DNA of 64,000 nt, from contig NZ_BFAQ01000019.1 of the NCBI RefSeq assembly GCF_002933855.1, forward strand, positions 1 through 64,000. Direction: 5' to 3'. Positions 59,134-64,000 of the stretch are shown here, piece by piece. The translations under genes and the position numbers were made by a program. How positions within the stretch are numbered: the stretch's first letter is position 1; each line of letters opens with the position of its first letter. This DNA is from Vibrio penaeicida. GTDB taxonomy: Bacteria > Pseudomonadota > Gammaproteobacteria > Enterobacterales > Vibrionaceae. The notes under the pieces were generated by a model, which was not told the origin of the DNA, did not search any database, and worked only from the letters and a program-made list of their open reading frames with translations.

Positions 59134-59170
59134 ACAAAAAAATGTGAGCCCGAAAAATCGGGCTCACATT
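59134..59170 (-). terminator. Terminator of dsbD
   Basis: AATGTGAGCCCGA and TCGGGCTCACATT form a 13-bp stem, loop AAAA, with a T7 tail on the minus strand, 24 bases after the dsbD stop. Confidence 0.93.
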
Positions 59171-59194
59171 GAGATGTTTGCTTTGCTGGAGCGG

Positions 59195-61036
59195 TTACAG
59201 TACGTTTAAGTGTGCAAGAAATGGTTCGGCTGGCATAAAGCCAGTGAGGCGCGCATTCGGCAAATATTCCCCATTTGCGTCCCAAAACTCAATGGTGGGC
59301 AAGCCCAATACTTCGAGTTTCTGCAGCAATTCAATGTCTTCTGGCATGCTTCTCGTGACATCGGCTTGAAGCAATACATAGCCCTGCAGTTTTGCTTCCA
59401 CTTCAGGGGCGTGGAAGGTGTATTTTTCAAATTCTTTACACGCGACGCACCAATCGGCGTAGAAATCGAGCATGACGGGTTTCCCTGCCTGCTTGGCGGC
59501 TTCCAGTTCAGCTTCTAGCGCTGCAAGGTTTTTGACTCGTTTGAACGCCACCGTAGGCTCGGCTTGGGCAACCGCAGATGGGCTCCACCACTGAGAGAGA
59601 ATAGGCTGTGCAGATGCGACAATTCCGAGCATGGCAATAATGCCGACTAAGCTTTGCTTCCAACCACCAAAGGGCAAACTGTTCTTCGCATGGTAAAGCC
59701 AGCCAAACGCGGCTAACCCGAGTAGCGACCACATAATTTGAATCCAGAGCTCTGGAAGAATTCGCTCAAGTAGGAAAATGGGTGCGGCAAGCAAAATGAA
59801 TCCGAACATCACTTTCACGCGATCCATCCAACCTCCCGCTCTTGGCAGAAGCTTGTTACCAAAGACGGCAACCGCAATGAGTGGAATGCCCATACCGAGC
59901 GCTAGGGCATACAATGCAACGCCACCCGTGAGCATATCGCCGCTTTGAGCAACATACAAAAGTGCGCCAGACAGCGGAGCCGTGGTACAAGGTGAGCACA
60001 CTAAACCTGAAATCGCACCCATAGCAAACACGCCAGCATTGCTGCCACCTTGTTGTTTATTGCTAAGGTTATTAAGCCAAGTTTGAACGCCGCTTGGTAA
60101 TTGAAGGGTGTAAGCCCCAAACATGGAAGCGGAAAGGGCAATAAACAGCACACTTAAGCCAATCAACACATAGTGGTGCTGCATGGCAGCTTGGAATTGA
60201 AGCCCAGCTGATGCAACGACTAGCCCAAGAATAGTGTAGGTGAGCGCCATCCCTTGAACGTACACAAACGACAAGCCAAGCGCACGTTTCTGCGAGATTT
60301 GGCCACCGCCCAATACGATACTGGTAAGGATTGGGTACATCGGCAGAACACAAGGGGTGAAAGCTAAGCCTACACCCAAGGCAAAAAACAGTAATGGTGT
60401 CCACCAACTGTTAGCTAATTTGTCCGCAAACCCTGATTCTTGTGATTGTGAAATGGTGGATGAAGCAGGCGAGCTTTTGGATTCCGAACTTTTGGATTCC
60501 GAGTTATTTGATTTTGAGTTGCTAGGAGTTGCATTCACTGCACTTGATGAGTCATTCCCCCCTGTGGAAGTAAATGATGAAATCGGTACCGTACGAATTT
60601 CTGGCGGGTAGCAAAATCCTGCTTTTGCACAGCCTTGATAGCGGACTTCCAGCTCTGCGTTATTTGTAGCTGACAGTAGCGGCACGGTAACGGTGAGCGG
60701 AGAAGTATAGATTCGAACATCGCCAAAAAACTCGTCTTTGTACGGTTGACCATCTCGCATTTCAATTGAACCAATTTCGGCACCATTTGCAGAGACCGAA
60801 ATACGTTCTTGATAAAGGTAGTATTCATCTTTGACCTGCCATTCAAGGCGAATGCGATCATTGTCTTGGAAAAAGTTAAACGGGAAGGCTTCGTCTACAG
60901 GGACAAATTGGTTCGGTGAGGTATCGAAGCTAGGCGTGAACCCTTGAGCATTGTTCGAAAACAAGTCAGCAGATGCTGGTGCAGTAAGCCACACACTCAA
61001 TACTAGCCAATATAAAAATGATCGCAGAATTTTCAT
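59195..61036 (-). CDS. dsbD: Thiol:disulfide interchange protein DsbD
   Basis: DsbD carries electrons from cytoplasmic thioredoxin across the inner membrane to DsbC and other periplasmic thiols. The 613-residue protein has a signal peptide, an N-terminal alpha domain with Cys136 and Cys142 ([11 protein letters not shown]), a membrane domain with Cys229 (TPCVLP) and Cys350 (SPCTTAP), and a C-terminal thioredoxin domain with CVAC (530-533). It is longer than E. coli DsbD (565) mainly because of a Ser/Asn/Lys linker at about 163-200. ATG 61036 is preferred to a TTG at 61051. cutA, often beside dsbD, is absent here. Confidence 0.95.
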   Translation of the reverse strand: MKILRSFLYWLVLSVWLTAPASADLFSNNAQGFTPSFDTSPNQFVPVDEAFPFNFFQDNDRIRLEWQVKDEYYLYQERISVSANGAEIGSIEMRDGQPYKDEFFGDVRIYTSPLTVTVPLLSATNNAELEVRYQGCAKAGFCYPPEIRTVPISSFTSTGGNDSSSAVNATPSNSKSNNSESKSSESKSSPASSTISQSQESGFADKLANSWWTPLLFFALGVGLAFTPCVLPMYPILTSIVLGGGQISQKRALGLSFVYVQGMALTYTILGLVVASAGLQFQAAMQHHYVLIGLSVLFIALSASMFGAYTLQLPSGVQTWLNNLSNKQQGGSNAGVFAMGAISGLVCSPCTTAPLSGALLYVAQSGDMLTGGVALYALALGMGIPLIAVAVFGNKLLPRAGGWMDRVKVMFGFILLAAPIFLLERILPELWIQIMWSLLGLAAFGWLYHAKNSLPFGGWKQSLVGIIAMLGIVASAQPILSQWWSPSAVAQAEPTVAFKRVKNLAALEAELEAAKQAGKPVMLDFYADWCVACKEFEKYTFHAPEVEAKLQGYVLLQADVTRSMPEDIELLQKLEVLGLPTIEFWDANGEYLPNARLTGFMPAEPFLAHLNVL

Positions 61037-61099
61037 TACATTACTTGTCAAAAAATGAATACCTTATCAGACCTGATAGAGGCGCAATAAGTTTCATCA

Positions 61100-61357
61100 T
61101 ATACCCAAGTAACCTCAATATGCTAGGTTCAGCGAGTATTGCTTGGTTTTTAGGCAAGGCATTGATTTGGCGATTTAGTGGTTCTAAATCAAAAATCGAT
61201 AACGCAGCATAAAAGCCAAGCAATCTCGCCCTTGGGAGCCTATCTTTTGTCTACTTTCATCGTCAAAAAGCTTTGATAGGATGGGTTTAAATAGAGAGGC
61301 TAGGACTGAGGCTGACGATAGAGCTCTGAATCCTGCATATTGAGGTCACTTGGGTAT
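61100..61357 (+). repeat. Dispersed ~260-bp structured repeat, copy 3
   Basis: Same orientation as copy 1. It begins TATACCCAAGTAACCTCAAT and ends GAGGTCACTTGGGTAT. ATTGCTTGG pairs with CCAAGCAAT and ATTGATTT with AAATCGAT inside. The trinucleotide CAT flanks both ends (61098-61100 and 61358-61360) and could be a target duplication. It fills the space between dsbD and the dcuA terminator, so the dsbD promoter must lie in the 63 bases left or inside the repeat. Confidence 0.85.
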
Positions 61358-61373
61358 CATTGCGTTTAGCCGC

Positions 61374-61402
61374 AGAAAAAAAGGAGCGCAGTGCGCTCCT
61401 TT
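61374..61402 (-). terminator. Terminator of dcuA
   Basis: AAGGAGCGC and GCGCTCCTT with a three-base loop and T7 on the minus strand, about 18 bases after the dcuA stop. Confidence 0.9.
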
Positions 61403-61419
61403 CCAAACTTTTGCGATGA

Positions 61420-62721
61420 TTAAATCATCATGCCACCAAAGGCAAAGCCTAACGCAACAGCGGTTGTAATGGTGACTACCCCTGGGATGAAGAATGGGTG
61501 ATTGAATACCCACTGCCCAATTCGAGTAGAGCCAGTGTCATCCATTTCAACTGCGGCCAGTAGTGTTGGGTAAGTTGGCAGAACAAACAAAGCACTAACT
61601 GCCGCAAAAGATGCCACAGCGGTTAATGGCGCAACGCCTATTGCTAATGCCGCTGGCATCAAAGCTGTGGTGGTCGCACCTTGCGAATAAAGCAACATTG
61701 ATGCGAAGAACAAGGTAATGGCAAGCATCCATGGGTATTGCTCAAGAATGTGTGCCGACAGGTCTTTGATTTGGTCGATATGGCTTGAAACGAAGGTATC
61801 ACCAAGCCAAGCAACACCAAGTACACACACACATGCGCTCATGCCGGATTTGAACGTTGCGGCGTTGGCAATGTTCGAAGCATCGATTTTAGTGATCATC
61901 ACAATCGCTGTGGCAGCGGTCAGCATTAATGCCATAATGGCTTGGTTTCGACCAATTGCTGGGTTTTCAATTAAACCGACAGCGTTTGAAATCATAGTAG
62001 CGTACGCGACAACCGCAACAATGGCTGCAAAGAATATATAGACGGAGGTTTTTGCTGTTGGCAAGATTTCACGCTTTTGCGTGCCTTTCATTTTGATCAG
62101 CCCTTTCGCCAAACGATCCTGATAAATAGGATCATCTTTTAGCTCGCTGCCTAGGAAGTTAGATACAAATGCGCCAACCATGCACGCTACGAACGTAGTT
62201 GGAATACACACCGCCAGTAACGTTAGGTAACCCACTCCGAGTGGTTCCAGAATACCAGAGAAAAACACCACTGCCGCTGAAATAGGCGAAGCGGTAATGG
62301 CGATTTGAGAAGCTACAACGGCGATGGAAAGTGGGCGTGATGGACGAACGCCTTGTTCTTTTGCTACCTCAGCGATCACAGGTAATGTGGAAAATGCAGT
62401 GTGCCCAGTTCCAGCTAACAGTGTCATTAGGTAGGTAACAACCGGGGCATAAAATGTAATGTGTTTCGGGTTCTTTCGAAGAAACTGTTCAGCCAGATCG
62501 ACCAACCAGTCCATACCACCTGCCACTTGCATGGCGGCAATCGCAGTAATTACCGATGCAATGATCAAAATGACATCGACAGGAATATTGCCAGCTGGGA
62601 CACCCAGCACCATGGTTAACGCAACGACACCTGCACCACCAGCGAAGCCAATGCCGATACCTCCGATTCTTGCTCCTAAATAAATAAAGAGCAGGACTAC
62701 TAACAACTCGACCATAATCAT
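61420..62721 (-). CDS. dcuA: Anaerobic C4-dicarboxylate transporter DcuA
   Basis: DcuA exchanges aspartate, fumarate, malate and succinate across the inner membrane. The 433-residue length equals E. coli DcuA. Conserved stretches include GARIGGIGIGFAGG, AMQVAGGMDWLV, SQIAITASPISAAVVFFSG, ACVCVLGVAWLGDTFVSSHI and FNHPFFIPGVV. It is downstream of aspA on the same strand, so aspartate ammonia-lyase and its carrier are linked. An ATG two codons downstream (M3) is an alternative start. Confidence 0.95.
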   Translation of the reverse strand: MIMVELLVVLLFIYLGARIGGIGIGFAGGAGVVALTMVLGVPAGNIPVDVILIIASVITAIAAMQVAGGMDWLVDLAEQFLRKNPKHITFYAPVVTYLMTLLAGTGHTAFSTLPVIAEVAKEQGVRPSRPLSIAVVASQIAITASPISAAVVFFSGILEPLGVGYLTLLAVCIPTTFVACMVGAFVSNFLGSELKDDPIYQDRLAKGLIKMKGTQKREILPTAKTSVYIFFAAIVAVVAYATMISNAVGLIENPAIGRNQAIMALMLTAATAIVMITKIDASNIANAATFKSGMSACVCVLGVAWLGDTFVSSHIDQIKDLSAHILEQYPWMLAITLFFASMLLYSQGATTTALMPAALAIGVAPLTAVASFAAVSALFVLPTYPTLLAAVEMDDTGSTRIGQWVFNHPFFIPGVVTITTAVALGFAFGGMMI

Positions 62722-62825
62722 ACGTCGTACCTTATCTTAAATTCCAAGTGGAAAATCCCTCTTTTGTTAGAAAAAGAAGGATAAAAATCAGCATAAAAAT
62801 TTATAGAGTGCTGAAAACGGCGCAG

Positions 62826-62868
62826 ACTATAGCAGATGGCTAGGTATAATAGGACTGATATAAAACAA
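62826..62868 (-). promoter_or_regulatory. Candidate FNR-dependent promoter of dcuA
   Basis: On the minus strand TTGTTTTATATCAG (62855-62868) fits the FNR site TTGAT-N4-ATCAA at 8 of 10 positions; 23 bases later comes TGCTATAGT, an extended -10 (TATAGT at 62826-62831). The spacing is what is expected of an FNR site centred near -42. The start codon is about 105 bases downstream. Confidence 0.5.
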
Positions 62869-62924
62869 ACTTGTGCTAATTGGCGCTATTGTCAGCAAAC
62901 ATTGTCAGCAAAACTCATTAGGCA

Positions 62925-62953
62925 GAAAACAAAATGGGACCTTTGGTCCCATT
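62925..62953 (-). terminator. Probable terminator of aspA
   Basis: AATGGGACC and GGTCCCATT (loop TTT) begin three bases after the aspA stop; the T tract on the minus strand (TTTTGTTTTC) is interrupted once. Confidence 0.7.
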
Positions 62954-62956
62954 CAT

Positions 62957-64000
62957 TTAGTTAAATCGTTTGGCTTTGTACTTAGGGTGCATAAGGTTCT
63001 CCACCGAGAAGATATCGTCTAATTCTTCTTCTGTAAGTAAGCCCCTTTCTAGCACCACATCTCTTACGCTTTTACCTGTTTCAGCACAGATTTTCCCTAC
63101 GATATCGCCTTCATGGTGACCAATATATGGGTTGAGGTAGGTGACAATGCCTATCGAGTTGTACACATGGCTTTCGCAGACTTCTTTATTAACAGTAATG
63201 CCATCGATGCACTTATCGCGCAGGTTAACGCACGCGTTGGTTAGGATTTCCAAAGATTCAAACATACTTTGGGCGATAACAGGCTCCATCACGTTGAGCT
63301 GAAGCTGGCCACCCTCTGCGGCAAAAGAGACGGTGTTGTCGTTACCGAGCACTTTGAAGCAAACTTGGTTAACCACTTCAGGTACAACTGGGTTCACCTT
63401 GGCAGGCATAATGGATGAGCCCGCTTGCAGTTCAGGCAGATTGAGCTCGTTGAGACCAGCACGAGGTCCTGAAGACAACAGGCGTAAGTCATTACAGATC
63501 TTAGATAGCTTCACGGCGAGGCGTTTCAACGCACCGTGTATCATCACATACGCACCACAATCTGAGGTGGCTTCAATTAGATCTTCCGCTGGAACACAGT
63601 CTAACCCCGTTACTTGTGCCAAATGTTTGATCGCAGACGCTTGATAACCTTCGGCAGCGTTTAACCCTGTACCAATTGCCGTTGCGCCAATGTTGACTTC
63701 TAATAGCAACTTAGAGGTGTACTGAAGGTTGCGAATTTCCTCATTTAAGGTCACAGCCCAAGCGTGGAATTCTTGTCCAACCGTCATTGGCACCGCATCT
63801 TGCAGCTGAGTTCGACCCATTTTAAGGACATCATTGAACTCTTGGCTTTTCAGTTCAAACGCCCCTTTGAGGTATTCAATGGCGTCCACTAGTTTGCTGA
63901 CACTGTTGTATACGGCGATACGAAAGCCCGTTGGGTACGCGCAGTTGGTCGACTGGCTTTTATTGACATGATCGTTCGGGTTAATGAATTCGTATTGCCC
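62957..64000 (-). CDS. aspA: Aspartate ammonia-lyase, 3' part (5' end outside window)
   Basis: AspA deaminates aspartate to fumarate. The frame is open to the window edge, so about the last 347 codons are present and the N-terminus is missing; an internal Met at 63889 is not the start. The sequence before it continues in family style ([20 protein letters not shown], close to E. coli). The superfamily signature [11 protein letters not shown] with the catalytic Ser loop is intact, and the end reads [12 protein letters not shown], a little shorter than E. coli. Confidence 0.96.
   Translation of the reverse strand, partial: GQYEFINPNDHVNKSQSTNCAYPTGFRIAVYNSVSKLVDAIEYLKGAFELKSQEFNDVLKMGRTQLQDAVPMTVGQEFHAWAVTLNEEIRNLQYTSKLLLEVNIGATAIGTGLNAAEGYQASAIKHLAQVTGLDCVPAEDLIEATSDCGAYVMIHGALKRLAVKLSKICNDLRLLSSGPRAGLNELNLPELQAGSSIMPAKVNPVVPEVVNQVCFKVLGNDNTVSFAAEGGQLQLNVMEPVIAQSMFESLEILTNACVNLRDKCIDGITVNKEVCESHVYNSIGIVTYLNPYIGHHEGDIVGKICAETGKSVRDVVLERGLLTEEELDDIFSVENLMHPKYKAKRFN

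Noticed and set aside
61037..61419. A cutA gene between dsbD and dcuA
   Set aside because: The gap contains only the repeat and the dcuA terminator; no CutA-like frame exists.
1..64000. CRISPR arrays, integron attC (VCR) sites, insertion sequences, prophage genes
   Set aside because: No regularly spaced direct repeats, transposase, integrase or phage genes were found; the three repeats are too long and too far apart for an array.

Overview
The window looks like chromosome I of a Vibrio or a close relative. This rests on the gene order tuf-secE-nusG-rplKAJL-rpoBC, then rsd/nudC/hemE, hupA-DUF1481, purHD, dusB-fis, accBC, and on an SLC5-type acetate-switch kinase, an ERIC element and a dispersed vibrio-style repeat. 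No species is claimed. There are no rRNA or tRNA genes, transposases, prophage genes or CRISPR arrays; this is mostly core chromosome carrying small non-coding repeats.

Region 1 (1-12.8 kb, + strand): the 3' end of tuf, secE-nusG, the L11 and L10 operons and rpoBC. Two stringent-type promoters (before rplK and rplJ), an L10 autoregulatory leader and an rplL-rpoB attenuator partition expression. Region 2 (12.9-26.2 kb): rsd, nudC, hemE, a UDG-family gene with a D-2-hydroxyacid dehydrogenase, yjaG (DUF416), a LysR regulator with a small monooxygenase-like gene, a CNNM/CBS membrane protein, hupA with a DUF1481 lipoprotein, purHD with ERIC-like sequence between the two genes, and zntR. Region 3 (26.2-35.5 kb, mostly - strand): an AdhP-type alcohol dehydrogenase, a chemoreceptor, dusB-fis, prmA, aroQ-accBC and an EamA permease.

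Region 4 (35.6-49.9 kb) is an acetate-utilisation block: acs, a DnaQ-like exonuclease and a cNMP/CBS/DUF294 protein, an HcaT-like MFS transporter, the SLC5-domain hybrid kinase CrbS, an outer-membrane barrel, an unknown membrane-anchored protein, an SLC5 symporter with its DUF4212 small subunit, and the LuxR-type regulator CrbR. Region 5 (50-59.1 kb) is an AfuABC-like ABC transporter operon next to a PgtABC-like phosphorelay operon (periplasmic sensor, kinase, sigma-54 activator). A candidate -24/-12 promoter and a distal palindrome precede the binding-protein gene, so the two operons probably form one regulatory unit for uptake of an organic phosphate. Region 6 (59.2-64 kb): dsbD, dcuA (candidate FNR-type promoter) and the 3' part of aspA.

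The least explained feature is a repeat of about 260 bp present in three copies (15.9, 41.8 and 61.1 kb). It has inverted termini and internal stems whose two arms change together between copies, which implies a conserved folded structure. One copy supplies the last 25 codons and the stop codon of the UDG-family gene, and another occupies the region just upstream of crbS.
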